The notes under the pieces are model-generated. The model did not search any database, was not told where the DNA came from, and worked only from the letters and a program-made list of their open reading frames with translations. From positions 124,001 through 188,000 of the forward strand of contig NZ_SLUQ01000008.1 of assembly GCF_004345245.1 (NCBI RefSeq): a DNA stretch of 64,000 nucleotides. Reading direction: 5' to 3'. The DNA comes from Rhizobium sp. BK251 (lineage in GTDB: Bacteria > Pseudomonadota > Alphaproteobacteria > Rhizobiales > Rhizobiaceae). This document shows positions 1-7,849 of this stretch, piece after piece; the first letter of the stretch is position 1, and each line of letters opens with the position of its first letter. Made by a program: the position numbers and the translations under genes.

Positions 1-455
1 TCCTCGACGTGCGTCTGCCGGGCTCGAGCGGGCTCGATCTGCAGGCGCATCTTTCCAGTGTCGGCGATCCGAAGCCGATCATCTTCATGACCGGGCATGG
101 GGATATCCCGATGACCGTGCGCGCGATGAAGGCCGGTGCCGTCGACTTCCTCACCAAGCCCTTCCGCGATCAGGACATGCTCGATGCGGTCGCCACGGCA
201 ATCGAAACGGACGCCGCACGCCGGCGGGAAGCTTCCGCCATCAGCGAGGTGACGGAGCTTGCGCAGACACTGACCGCACGCGAGCGCGAGGTCATGGCCG
301 CTGTCGTGAAGGGTCTCATGAACAAGCAGATCGCCGGCGAACTCGGAATCACCGAGATCACCGTGAAGCTTCACCGCGGCAACGTCATGCGCAAGATGAA
401 GGCACGTTCGGTCGCGGAATTGGTAAGAAAAGTGGAGGTTTTGGGTTCCGTTTAG
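1..455 (+). CDS. FixJ/NarL-family response regulator, 5' end outside window
   Basis: This is the C-terminal three quarters of a two-component response regulator. The reading frame is open to the window edge and the first visible residues are LDVRLPG, whose Asp (bases 6-8) is the usual phosphoacceptor, so the true start lies upstream and the GTG at 9 is not the start. FMTGHG (switch Thr) and LTKPF (conserved Lys) complete the receiver domain. A LuxR-type helix-turn-helix follows (LTAREREVM...NKQIAGELGITEITVKLH). Family knowledge: phosphorylation by a sensor kinase drives dimerisation and promoter binding. The cognate kinase is not visible and may lie upstream. It is followed by a receiver-only gene whose promoter carries an element shared with the gene at 1183. 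The domain call is firm; the signal is unknown. Confidence 0.9.
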   Translation, partial: LDVRLPGSSGLDLQAHLSSVGDPKPIIFMTGHGDIPMTVRAMKAGAVDFLTKPFRDQDMLDAVATAIETDAARRREASAISEVTELAQTLTAREREVMAAVVKGLMNKQIAGELGITEITVKLHRGNVMRKMKARSVAELVRKVEVLGSV

Positions 456-471
456 ACGCACAGACTGCGAC

Positions 472-482
472 ACCTAGACCTT
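472..482 (+). promoter_or_regulatory. 11-bp element ACCTAGACCTT upstream of the receiver gene
   Basis: The sequence ACCTAGACCTT lies in the 103-base gap before the receiver-only gene. Its exact reverse complement, AAGGTCTAGGT, occurs at 1064-1074 before the winged-helix gene. It may be a site for the FixJ-like regulator encoded just upstream; that assignment is inference from position only. Confidence 0.4.
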
Positions 483-558
483 TGTATGATTTTTTTTCAC
501 ACCCATGGGGCGCATACCAAAAGGCGTGAAAAATTACGCTGACAAGGTTGTTGCATCC

Positions 559-942
559 GTGCCCCATGTGCCCCTCATCGCTATCGTGGACGACGATATA
601 GCCATCCGAGAGGCTCTAGATGACCTCGTTCGCTCCCTCGGCTATCGCAGCGTTCTGTTCGCCTGCGCCGAAGAGTTTCTTGCCTTCCCCCACAGGGAGA
701 CGGTCGACGCAATGATCGTCGACGTGAAGATGCCCGGTCTCAGCGGCATCGACCTGCAGAATCGCCTGAACAACGAGCCTGCAAAGCCGCCGCTGATATT
801 CATGACCTCGTTCAACGACGTGCGGACACGCTCGCAGGCAATCGAGGGCGGCGCCCATTGTTTCCTGAGCAAGCCGGTGGATGACCACAAGCTTATCCGT
901 TGCCTTAACTCTGCGCTCAGCCCGGCTCTCGAGACCCGATAA
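559..942 (+). CDS. single-domain (receiver-only) response regulator
   Basis: The protein of about 127 residues is a CheY/FixJ-type receiver domain with no output domain. IAIVDDD gives the acidic pocket, IVDVKMPG the phosphoacceptor Asp, FMTSF the switch Thr and LSKPVD the conserved Lys. The frame is open back to an ATG at 505, but that ATG has no Shine-Dalgarno sequence and would add an unusual lead. The GTG at 559 has an AAGG about 11 bases upstream and gives MPHVPLIAIVDDD, the normal receiver beginning, so I prefer it. Receiver-only proteins usually relay phosphate or compete for a kinase. Its position behind a FixJ-type regulator suggests the same phosphorelay, which is inference. Confidence 0.82.
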   Translation: MPHVPLIAIVDDDIAIREALDDLVRSLGYRSVLFACAEEFLAFPHRETVDAMIVDVKMPGLSGIDLQNRLNNEPAKPPLIFMTSFNDVRTRSQAIEGGAHCFLSKPVDDHKLIRCLNSALSPALETR

Positions 943-956
943 TTTACCGCTTTTCC

Positions 957-994
957 GCACGCCCCCGCCATCCCGCCGGATGGCGGGGGCGTGC
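957..994 (+). terminator. perfect 15-bp hairpin after the receiver gene
   Basis: Bases 957-971 and 980-994 are perfectly complementary 15-base arms with an 8-base loop. The hairpin begins 15 bases after the stop codon at 942. No U-tract follows on the plus strand, so it is either a weak or Rho-assisted terminator or an mRNA 3'-end stabiliser. Confidence 0.6.
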
Positions 995-1063
995 GTCATT
1001 ATGCCGTTCCGCAAGGCAATTTGCCGCAGCAATCAGGCCTTTGGAGGCCGTCGAAACTAAACC

Positions 1064-1074
1064 AAGGTCTAGGT
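1064..1074 (-). promoter_or_regulatory. inverted copy of the 11-bp element (AAGGTCTAGGT)
   Basis: This is the exact reverse complement of the element at 472-482. It sits about 109 bases upstream of the winged-helix gene and continues into GGTTACCCTAAC. The rest of the 240-base gap (943-1182) holds the hairpin and no credible gene. A shared regulator for the two promoters is inferred, not shown. Confidence 0.4.
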
Positions 1075-1182
1075 TACCCTAACGAAGCGCCAGTCCAAGT
1101 TGGACCGCAGTACGGTCGCGAGCGTCAATCGAAAAGCATAGTAATTTAATCATCGATCAACGCAGAAAGCGGATGGCACCAG

Positions 1183-1743
1183 ATGTCGTGGAACAAGCCA
1201 ACAATCGCCGTCAAATATGACTTCGCATCGATGCTGAGCTATCCTCATTGGGACAGCGTCGTGTCCGGCGATGCGGATGAAGGCCATGTCGACTTCGTCT
1301 TCGACAATTTCCGTCTTTCGCCCCATCGTCAGCTTCTGCTGAAGAACAACCGTCCAGTCGCCATCGGCAGCCGCGCGTTCCTGATCCTTCTGGAGCTGGT
1401 CCGCCGCTCCGGCGAGCTCGTCAGCAAGCAGGAACTGTTCGATCTCGTATGGCCCGGCGTTTTCGTTGAGGAATGCAATCTGCGCACCCAGATTTCCGGT
1501 CTGCGCCGCGTGCTCGGCGACGAGTGCAACGCATTCGGCTACATCGCCAACATCCCCGGCCGCGGCTATCGGTTTACCCGAAGCGTCAAGCGCGTATCGG
1601 AGGCTGGTTCCGAAGCAGCTGCACCGGTTCAGGTCCAGACGCCGGCTCCCGTGCAGAAGCAGGCAGCTCTGTCGCGCTGGCACGCCGCCTTCTGGCCGGA
1701 AGTTCATGCAACTGGTCTTACCGCCGTCTACTCGAAGTGGTGA
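1183..1743 (+). CDS. stand-alone winged-helix (Trans_reg_C/CadC-type) regulator
   Basis: This 186-residue protein has an OmpR/PhoB-type winged helix-turn-helix at roughly residues 30-130. Its landmarks are FDNFRLSPHRQLLL, LLELVRRSGELVSKQELF, NLRTQISGLRRVLGD and the wing GRGYRFT. There is no receiver domain, no transmembrane segment and no ATPase/TPR tail. The C-terminal 50 residues are Ala/Pro/Gln-rich and carry no recognised domain. Proteins of this class in rhizobia usually have a long sensory C-terminus, so this is a short form or uses a partner. It follows two receiver proteins and precedes a nucleotide cyclase. Its promoter region has the inverted ACCTAGACCTT element. The target is unknown. 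Confidence 0.8.
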   Translation: MSWNKPTIAVKYDFASMLSYPHWDSVVSGDADEGHVDFVFDNFRLSPHRQLLLKNNRPVAIGSRAFLILLELVRRSGELVSKQELFDLVWPGVFVEECNLRTQISGLRRVLGDECNAFGYIANIPGRGYRFTRSVKRVSEAGSEAAAPVQVQTPAPVQKQAALSRWHAAFWPEVHATGLTAVYSKW

Positions 1744-1748
1744 GCGTA

Positions 1749-1770
1749 GCGACCGGATCGCACCGGTCGC
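1749..1770 (+). terminator. 8-bp hairpin after the winged-helix gene
   Basis: GCGACCGG and CCGGTCGC form a perfect 8-base stem around a 6-base loop, starting 6 bases after the stop codon. Only a broken pyrimidine run follows, so termination would be weak. Confidence 0.45.
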
Positions 1771-1833
1771 GGCCTTCCCCTTCACGATGATTTCGTATTA
1801 AAGCTGTGGCGGACGAAATCGGGGGAGGCATCC

Positions 1834-3042
1834 ATGGAAGCCATGGATATCAGCAGGATTTCCGCCTGGCTCACCGAGCAAGGCCTCAAGGGCACTGAAG
1901 AAAGCCATCTCCTCACCAGCTTCTGCGAAAAGTGTCGCGAGGCCGGCCTGCCGCTCGACCGCGGCATGGCCCTCATGGATACCCTCCATCCCATTCATGA
2001 AGGACGCGCGTTTCGCTGGGACAGCCGCGAAACGATAGAGCCGGTTTTCGAGTACGGCTCGACCAGCGACGGCGAAGCGTCGGAGACCTGGCAAAGATCC
2101 GCGTTCTTCTACCTCTGGAACAACAATGGTGGCGAGGTTCGCCGCCGACTGGGATTCGGCGATCCTGCGGACTTCACCATGCTCGAGCAGCTTCAAGCGT
2201 CGGGGCACACGGATTTCGTGGCCATGGCGCAGCGATTTGCTTCGGCCGGCACCATTGGCGAGATGGACTGCTTCTTCTCGCATTTCGCGACGAAGCATCA
2301 AGACGGCTTCTCCGAAGGAGACATGCTTGCGCTGAGGGAACTGGTGCCGACGCTTGGTCTCGCCATCAAATGCGTCGCGCTGGGTCGCATCGCGCGCACC
2401 ATCGCAGAGGTCTATCTTGGCGACGATGCCGCGCGGCAGGTGCTGGAAGGAAAGATCACACGCGGCAAGGCGGAGCGTATCTCGGCAGTGCTCTGGTTCT
2501 CCGACCTCGTCAACTATACGAGCATTTCGGAGCGCGCGCCGCCCGAGGAGATAATACCCTTCCTGAACGACTACAGCGACGCGGTCATTTCCGCGGTCCA
2601 TGCGGCGGACGGCAACGTCCTGAAGCTGATCGGCGATGGCGTGCTCGCCATCTTCAAGGCCGAGGATCCGCAGGACGCCTGTGCTGCGGCGCTGCGTGCG
2701 GAGACGCTGCTGCGCCGGCGGCTGGAGACACTGAACCCGGAGCGGGATGGAGAAGGCAGGCCGACCACGGACGTCTATCTCGGGCTGCACATCGGCGATG
2801 TCTTCTATGGGAATATCGGCAGCCAGGACCGCCTCGACTTCACCGTCATCGGCCCGGCCGTCAACGAGGTCAGCCGCATCGCATCCATGTGTCGATCGGT
2901 CGACCGAAATATCCTGATGTCGTCGGATTTTGCTGCAGCCGTTCCCCAGCACCTGCAGCCCGCGGTCGCTTCAGTCGGCCGCTATGCGCTGCGGGGTGTC
3001 AAACGCGCACAGGAGCTCTTCACCCTCAGCCGGGCGGAGTAG
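1834..3042 (+). CDS. class III adenylate/guanylate cyclase
   Basis: The 402-residue soluble protein has a C-terminal class III nucleotidyl cyclase domain from about residue 215. Metal-binding Asp224 lies in WFSDLVNYTS and Asp268 in KLIGDGVLAIF, with Lys264 in the position that favours ATP in adenylate cyclases. Family knowledge: such domains convert ATP to cAMP and diphosphate as dimers. The N-terminal 200 residues (WNNNGGEVRRRLG, FFSHFATKH) have no transmembrane helix and match no sensory domain I can name, so the input is unknown. The start is supported by GGGGGAGG just upstream. Rhizobia carry many such cyclases. Placement next to the winged-helix regulator suggests a shared signalling role, which is inference. 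Confidence 0.88.
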   Translation: MEAMDISRISAWLTEQGLKGTEESHLLTSFCEKCREAGLPLDRGMALMDTLHPIHEGRAFRWDSRETIEPVFEYGSTSDGEASETWQRSAFFYLWNNNGGEVRRRLGFGDPADFTMLEQLQASGHTDFVAMAQRFASAGTIGEMDCFFSHFATKHQDGFSEGDMLALRELVPTLGLAIKCVALGRIARTIAEVYLGDDAARQVLEGKITRGKAERISAVLWFSDLVNYTSISERAPPEEIIPFLNDYSDAVISAVHAADGNVLKLIGDGVLAIFKAEDPQDACAAALRAETLLRRRLETLNPERDGEGRPTTDVYLGLHIGDVFYGNIGSQDRLDFTVIGPAVNEVSRIASMCRSVDRNILMSSDFAAAVPQHLQPAVASVGRYALRGVKRAQELFTLSRAE

Positions 3043-3046
3043 GCGC

Positions 3047-3071
3047 CCACCCGCAATTCGGTCGCGGGTGG
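3047..3071. terminator. hairpin between convergent cyclase and dgoD
   Basis: CCACCCGC (3047-3054) pairs with GCGGGTGG (3064-3071). It lies in the 43-base gap between two convergent stop codons and could serve both strands. Neither side has a clear U-tract. Confidence 0.5.
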
Positions 3072-3085
3072 CCGTCAGTTTCAGC

Positions 3086-4234
3086 TTACCATTCGGCGAC
3101 GCTGCCGTCCTCGTGGCGCCAGAGAGGGTTGCGCCAGCGATGGCCGGTCTTCGCGCGTTCGATGACATAGGCTTCGTCCACCTCGATGCCGAGGCCCGGG
3201 CCTTGCGGGATCGTGACGAAACCGTCTGCGTATTGGAAGACTTCCTTGTTCGAGATGTAGTCGAGGATGTCGTTGCCCTGGTTGTAGTGGATGCCGAGGC
3301 TCTGTTCCTGGATGAAGGCATTGTAGCTGACTGCATCGACCTGCAGGCAGGCCGCAAGCGCGATCGGGCCGAGCGGGCAGTGGGGTGCCAGCGCCACGTC
3401 GTAGGCTTCCGCCATCGCCGCGATCTTGCGGCATTCGGTGATGCCGCCGGCATGTGAGAGGTCGGGCTGCAGGATATCGACATAACCGTCGGAGAGCACC
3501 GACTTGAAGTCCCAGCGCGAATAGAGCCGTTCCCCAAGTGCAATCGGCGTCGAGCAATGATTGGCGATTTCCTTCAGCGCTTCCCTGTTTTCCGAAAGCA
3601 CCGGCTCCTCGATGAACATCAGCTTGAACTGCTCGAGCTCGCGGGCAAGGACCTTGGCCATCGGGCGATGGACGCGGCCGTGGAAATCGACGCCGATGCC
3701 GATATGGGGACCGATCGCCTCGCGGATCGTGGCAATCGTCTCGACAGCCTTGTCGATCTTCTCGTTGGTGTCGACGATCTGCAGCTCCTCGCAGCCGTTG
3801 AGCTTGATCGCCTTGAAACCGCGAGCGACGACTTCCTGGGCGTTGCGGGCAACGTCGGCAGGACGGTCGCCGCCGATCCAGCTGTAGACCTTGATCCTAT
3901 CGCGCACCTGGCCGCCGAGCAGCGAGTGGATCGGCTGGCCGAGCGCCTTGCCCTTGATGTCCCACAGCGCCTGGTCGATACCGGCGATCGCCGACATGTG
4001 GATCGCGCCGCCGCGATAGAAGCCGCCGCGATACATCACGTTCCAGTGGTCCTCGATGAGGAAAGGGTCCTTGCCGATGAGATAGTCCTCAAGCTCATGG
4101 ACGGCGGCCTGGACAGTCAGCGCGCGGCCTTCGACCACCGGCTCGCCCCAGCCGACGATGCCTTCATCGGTCTCGATCTTCAGGAACATCCAGCGCGGGG
4201 GAACGATATAGGTGGTGAGCTTGGTAATCTTCAT
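3086..4234 (-). CDS. dgoD: D-galactonate dehydratase (enolase superfamily)
   Basis: This 382-residue protein has the same length as E. coli DgoD and aligns to it by eye from MKITKLTTY to the terminal RHEDGSVAEW. It dehydrates D-galactonate to 2-dehydro-3-deoxy-D-galactonate in the De Ley-Doudoroff pathway. Visible active-site residues are Asp183 and His185 (VDFHGRV), Glu209 (FIEEP), Glu235 (LGERL) and catalytic His285 (APHCPLGP). The frame extends seven codons upstream (MKRKHDA), but MKITKL is the family start, so I place the start at 4234. It is probably co-transcribed with the GntR gene upstream on the same strand and lies opposite the AraFGH-type importer. The kinase (DgoK) and aldolase (DgoA) steps are not in the window. 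Confidence 0.95.
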   Translation of the reverse strand: MKITKLTTYIVPPRWMFLKIETDEGIVGWGEPVVEGRALTVQAAVHELEDYLIGKDPFLIEDHWNVMYRGGFYRGGAIHMSAIAGIDQALWDIKGKALGQPIHSLLGGQVRDRIKVYSWIGGDRPADVARNAQEVVARGFKAIKLNGCEELQIVDTNEKIDKAVETIATIREAIGPHIGIGVDFHGRVHRPMAKVLARELEQFKLMFIEEPVLSENREALKEIANHCSTPIALGERLYSRWDFKSVLSDGYVDILQPDLSHAGGITECRKIAAMAEAYDVALAPHCPLGPIALAACLQVDAVSYNAFIQEQSLGIHYNQGNDILDYISNKEVFQYADGFVTIPQGPGLGIEVDEAYVIERAKTGHRWRNPLWRHEDGSVAEW

Positions 4235-4294
4235 GGCGTCGTGCTTTCGCTTCATGTGAACAATCGGCCGGGCAGGGCCGCAGATGGCGTGGAT

Positions 4295-5068
4295 TCAGGT
4301 GTGCGTCCTGCCGATCGCCTTCTCGGCGGCGGCCAGATCGCGGACGGCAAGGTCGAGCATACGGTGCGCGCAATCGCGGGCGCGGGCGCGATCGCGCAGG
4401 CGTAGCGCCTCGACGAGCTCGCCGTGGATGGCGATCGCGTCATTGCGGTTCTCGACTGCGATGTTGGAGGCGTGCAGGGCGTATTTCAAAGCGGCGTGGA
4501 TGGCACTCGAAAGCCGCCGGAAAACCTGGTTGTGGCTAGCGGTCAGCAGCACGGTATGGAACATGACGTCGGCATCCGTGAAACGCTCGGGGTCGCGGGC
4601 GGAGTCGCGCATCTGTCGCCAGGCGCTGTCGAGGTCGGCGATCTCCTGCGCGGTTGCGCGCTCTGCCGCATATTCGGCGGCGGCTGGTTCGATCGTCCGC
4701 CGGGCCTCCAGGATGCAGCCCAGGAGATCGAAATCCCTGATGTACGGACCCATCCATTCGAGCACGTCCTGATCGAGGATGTTCCATTCGTCCTTGTTGC
4801 AGACGATCGTGCCGATGCGCGGCCTGCCGCGCACGAGCCCTTTCGATTCCAGTACCTTGAGGGATTCGCGGATGACTGTGCGGCTTACGCCATAGAGATC
4901 GCAGAGATCATTTTCACGCGGCAGCGGCGAACCGGAGGGGTAGCGCTCCGAACAGATATCGCGCGCAATCGAGGCCGTCACATTCTTGCGCACGCGCGGC
5001 CGGCGCTCGATCCTCGGGCTTTCCGGCTGACCTTGCCGCTCGGTTGATTCCAATTGACCTCTCCACAT
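4295..5068 (-). CDS. GntR-family (FadR/FCD) regulator, DgoR-like by context
   Basis: The 257-residue protein has a GntR winged helix-turn-helix at about residues 30-95 (SPLPRENDLCDLYGVSRTVIRESLKVLESKGLV). A C-terminal all-helical FCD ligand domain follows, with His residues typical of its metal/ligand site (MFHTVLL, AIHGELVEAL, CAHRMLDL). FCD regulators sense sugar acids and other carboxylates. Its location between dgoD (60 bases downstream) and a divergent sugar importer points to galactonate or a related aldonate as effector, in the manner of E. coli DgoR; this is inference. A 10-base inverted repeat in the divergent promoter is the obvious operator candidate. Confidence 0.85.
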   Translation of the reverse strand: MWRGQLESTERQGQPESPRIERRPRVRKNVTASIARDICSERYPSGSPLPRENDLCDLYGVSRTVIRESLKVLESKGLVRGRPRIGTIVCNKDEWNILDQDVLEWMGPYIRDFDLLGCILEARRTIEPAAAEYAAERATAQEIADLDSAWRQMRDSARDPERFTDADVMFHTVLLTASHNQVFRRLSSAIHAALKYALHASNIAVENRNDAIAIHGELVEALRLRDRARARDCAHRMLDLAVRDLAAAEKAIGRTHT

Positions 5069-5172
5069 GCTGTCCCGCGACCGGCCGAATCCTGCTTAGC
5101 GGAATTAGGCCCGCTTTGCGACGGGCCGGCATCGGCGACGACAGACAATCTCTCCTTCCCTCTCTTATTCCA

Positions 5173-5219
5173 ATCATCATACATTGGCAATTGACTGGTA
5201 TGATGATTTATCTTAATCC
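5173..5219 (+). promoter_or_regulatory. inverted-repeat operator overlapping the importer promoter
   Basis: ATCATCATAC (5173-5182) and GTATGATGAT (5198-5207) are perfect 10-base inverted arms 15 bases apart. A -35-like TTGACT sits at 5191-5196, with a weak -10 (TAATCC at 5214 or CTTAAT at 5212). The right arm therefore occupies the promoter spacer, as expected for repression. The 205-base gap lies between the GntR gene and araF, so the GntR protein is the likely binder (inference). Confidence 0.55.
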
Positions 5220-5273
5220 ATTGATGCTGCCGGGGAGGCAGATGCTCATTTCGAGAGTTTAGGGAGAGAGACC

Positions 5274-6257
5274 ATGCGCTTTTTCAAAGCAGCCATTCTG
5301 GCTGGCACCTTCGCCGTTCTCGCAGCCGGCTCGGCCTTCGCCGATGACGTCAAGATCGGCTTCATCGTCAAGCAGCCCGAAGAGCCCTGGTTCCAGGACG
5401 AATGGAAGTTCGCCGACGTTGCGGCCAAGGAAAAGGGCTTCACGCTGGTGAAGATCGGCGCCGAAGACGGCGAGAAGGTCCAGGCCGCGATCGACAACCT
5501 CGGCGCCCAGGGTGCGCAGGGCTTCATCGTCTGCACGCCTGATGTCAAGCTAGGCCCCGGCATCGTCGCCAAGGCTGAAGCCAACCAGCTCAAGCTCATG
5601 ACCGTCGACGACCGTCTCGTCGGCGCTGATGGCAATCCGCTCGAAGATGTCCCGCATATGGGCATCTCGGCCACCAAGATCGGCGAAACCGTCGGCCAGG
5701 CGATCGTCGATGAGATCAAGAAGCGCGGCTGGGACATGAAGAATGTCGGCGCGATCCGCGTTTCCTACGACCAGCTGCCGACCGCCGTGGACCGCGTCGA
5801 GGGCGCTATCTCGGTACTGAAGGCAGCCGGCTTCCCGGCCGAGAACATCTATGACGCGCCGCAGGCCAAGACCGACACCGAGGCTGCCCTCAACGCTGCC
5901 ACGACCGTCCTGAACAAGCATGCCGACGTGAAGTACTGGGTTGCCTTCGGTCTCAATGACGAAGCCGTGCTTGGTGCCGTCCGCGCTTCGGAATCGGTCG
6001 GCATTCCGGCGGAAAACATCATCGGCGTCGGCATCGGCGGTGCGGATTCGGCCATCAACGAGTTCAAGAAGCCTTCGGCCACCGGCTTCTTCGGCACAGT
6101 CATCATCTCGCCGAAGCGTCACGGCTATGAAACCGCGCTCAACATGTACGAGTGGATCGCCAACGGCAAAGAACCGGAAAAGCTGACGCTGACCTCCGGT
6201 TCGCTGGCGCTGCGCGGCGATTACGAAAAGGTTCGCAAGGACCTCGGCATCGAATAA
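5274..6257 (+). CDS. araF: AraF-type periplasmic sugar-binding protein
   Basis: The 327-residue precursor has a Sec signal peptide (about residues 1-23, ending GSAFA) and a Peripla_BP fold. The mature N-terminus KIGFIVKQPEEPWFQ and the blocks FIVCTPDVKLG, ATKIGE and KKRGWD match E. coli AraF almost word for word. AraF binds L-arabinose and, more weakly, D-galactose and D-fucose. The neighbours (mutarotase, SDR dehydrogenase, galactonate dehydratase) make galactose or L-arabinose the likely ligand here. The gene is first in a five-gene run and is separated from the ATPase gene by a strong hairpin. The family assignment is firm; the ligand is inferred. Confidence 0.88.
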   Translation: MRFFKAAILAGTFAVLAAGSAFADDVKIGFIVKQPEEPWFQDEWKFADVAAKEKGFTLVKIGAEDGEKVQAAIDNLGAQGAQGFIVCTPDVKLGPGIVAKAEANQLKLMTVDDRLVGADGNPLEDVPHMGISATKIGETVGQAIVDEIKKRGWDMKNVGAIRVSYDQLPTAVDRVEGAISVLKAAGFPAENIYDAPQAKTDTEAALNAATTVLNKHADVKYWVAFGLNDEAVLGAVRASESVGIPAENIIGVGIGGADSAINEFKKPSATGFFGTVIISPKRHGYETALNMYEWIANGKEPEKLTLTSGSLALRGDYEKVRKDLGIE

Positions 6258-6279
6258 TCATCCTCCCAAGATGACTTTC

Positions 6280-6305
6280 GCCCGGCGGCCATCCCGCCGC
6301 CGGGC
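6280..6305 (+). other. 10-bp GC hairpin between araF and araG
   Basis: GCCCGGCGGC (6280-6289) and GCCGCCGGGC (6296-6305) form a perfect stem with a 6-base loop, with no U-tract. It probably stabilises the araF end of the transcript or attenuates reading into araG, giving excess binding protein. Confidence 0.6.
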
Positions 6306-6323
6306 ATCCTTTCCGGCGGATCT

Positions 6324-7832
6324 ATGATGGCTTTCCTCGAATTCAAAGGCATATCCAAGGGCTATCCCGGCGTTCAGGCGCTTTCCGGCGTGTCCTTCTC
6401 CGTCGAAAAGGGTGCCGTTCATGGCCTGATGGGGGAGAACGGTGCCGGAAAGTCGACGCTGATCCGCGTGCTTTCGGGTGACCAGTCGGCCGACGAGGGC
6501 AGCATCCTGATCAGCGAGGAAGAGCAGCGGTACAGCTCTGTCCGCGATGCCTTCCATGCCGGCGTCATCGTCATCCACCAGGAACTGCAGCTCGTTCCCG
6601 AGCTGACCGTCGCTGAAAATCTCTGGCTCGGCCGCTTTCCCGGCAAGGCCGGCGTCATCAACGGCAAGACGCTGGTCGAGACGGTTCGCCAGAAACTCAC
6701 AGATATCGGCATCGACGTCGATCCGTCGGCCAAGGTCTCGTCGCTTTCGATCGGCGCACGGCAAATGGTCGAGATCGCCAAGGCCGTAATGCTCGACGCG
6801 CGGGTGATCGCGCTCGACGAGCCTACCTCTTCGCTTTCGTCTCGCGAAAGCGAGATCCTGTTTTCGCTGATCGAAAAGCTGAAATCGAACGGAACCGTCA
6901 TCCTCTACGTTTCGCACCGGCTCGACGAGATATTCCGGCTCTGCGACAGCCTGAGCGTGCTGCGCGACGGAAAGCTTGCTGCGCATCACTCCGACATCAA
7001 GAAGGTGACGCGCGAGCAGATCATCTCCGAAATGGTCGGCCGCGAGATCAGCAATATCTGGGGCTGGCGCGAGCGGCCGCTCGGCGATGTCCGTCTGGAG
7101 GTACGAAACCTCTCCGGCCCGAAACTGCGCAATCCCATCAGCTTTTCCGTCCGTCGCGGCGAAATCCTCGGTTTCTTCGGCCTGATCGGGGCCGGCCGCA
7201 GCGAGATGGCCCGTCTCCTTTACGGCGCCGACCACCGCTCGCAGGGTGCGGTGACGATTGATGGCGTTGCCGTTTCGCCGAACAATCCGCAGGCCGCGAT
7301 CCGCGCCGGCATGGTGCTCTGCCCGGAGGACCGCAAGTTCGACGGCATCGTTCAGGGACGTTCGATCGAGGAGAATATTGCGATCTCCTCCCGGCGGCAC
7401 TTCTCGTCCTTCGGCGTCCTCAGCCCGCGCAAGGAGGCAGCCCTTGCCGACCAGTTCATTGCCCGGCTGCGCATCCGCACACCGTCGCGTAAGCAGGACA
7501 TCATCAATCTCTCCGGCGGCAACCAGCAAAAGGTGATCCTCGGCCGCTGGCTTTCGGAACAGGGCGTGAAGGTGCTGCTGGTCGACGAGCCAACCCGGGG
7601 CATCGATGTCGGCGCCAAGTCGGAAATCTACGAAATTCTCTACGAGCTGGCGGCGGATGGCATGGCGATCGTCGTCATCTCCAGCGAGCTGCCCGAGGTC
7701 ATGGGCATCTCTGACAGGATCATGGTCATGTGCGGGGGCAGGGTAGCCGCCAACGTGGCGCGGGCGGACTTCAACGAGCGTAGCATCCTGACGGCAGCGC
7801 TGCCGGACAGGAATGCAAGCGGCTCAATCTGA
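6324..7832 (+). CDS. araG: AraG-type sugar ABC transporter ATP-binding protein
   Basis: The 502-residue protein is a CUT2-family ATPase with two fused nucleotide-binding domains. The first has Walker A GENGAGKST, signature LSIGARQMVEIAKA and Walker B VIALDEPTSSLS. The second has the degenerate P-loop GAGRSEMARLL typical of the family, a strong signature LSGGNQQKVILG and VLLVDEPTRGIDVG. It powers import through the AraH-type permease that follows. The start is ATG 6324 or the next codon at 6327; nothing decides between them. It ends 17 bases before the permease start and is part of the araFGH-mutarotase-SDR run. Confidence 0.92.
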   Translation: MMAFLEFKGISKGYPGVQALSGVSFSVEKGAVHGLMGENGAGKSTLIRVLSGDQSADEGSILISEEEQRYSSVRDAFHAGVIVIHQELQLVPELTVAENLWLGRFPGKAGVINGKTLVETVRQKLTDIGIDVDPSAKVSSLSIGARQMVEIAKAVMLDARVIALDEPTSSLSSRESEILFSLIEKLKSNGTVILYVSHRLDEIFRLCDSLSVLRDGKLAAHHSDIKKVTREQIISEMVGREISNIWGWRERPLGDVRLEVRNLSGPKLRNPISFSVRRGEILGFFGLIGAGRSEMARLLYGADHRSQGAVTIDGVAVSPNNPQAAIRAGMVLCPEDRKFDGIVQGRSIEENIAISSRRHFSSFGVLSPRKEAALADQFIARLRIRTPSRKQDIINLSGGNQQKVILGRWLSEQGVKVLLVDEPTRGIDVGAKSEIYEILYELAADGMAIVVISSELPEVMGISDRIMVMCGGRVAANVARADFNERSILTAALPDRNASGSI

Positions 7833-7849
7833 ATCAGGAAATCGTGGCG

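Noticed and set aside
505..558. ATG 505 as start of the receiver-only protein
   Set aside because: There is no Shine-Dalgarno sequence and the extra 18 residues are atypical for receivers; GTG 559 fits better, though 505 is not excluded.
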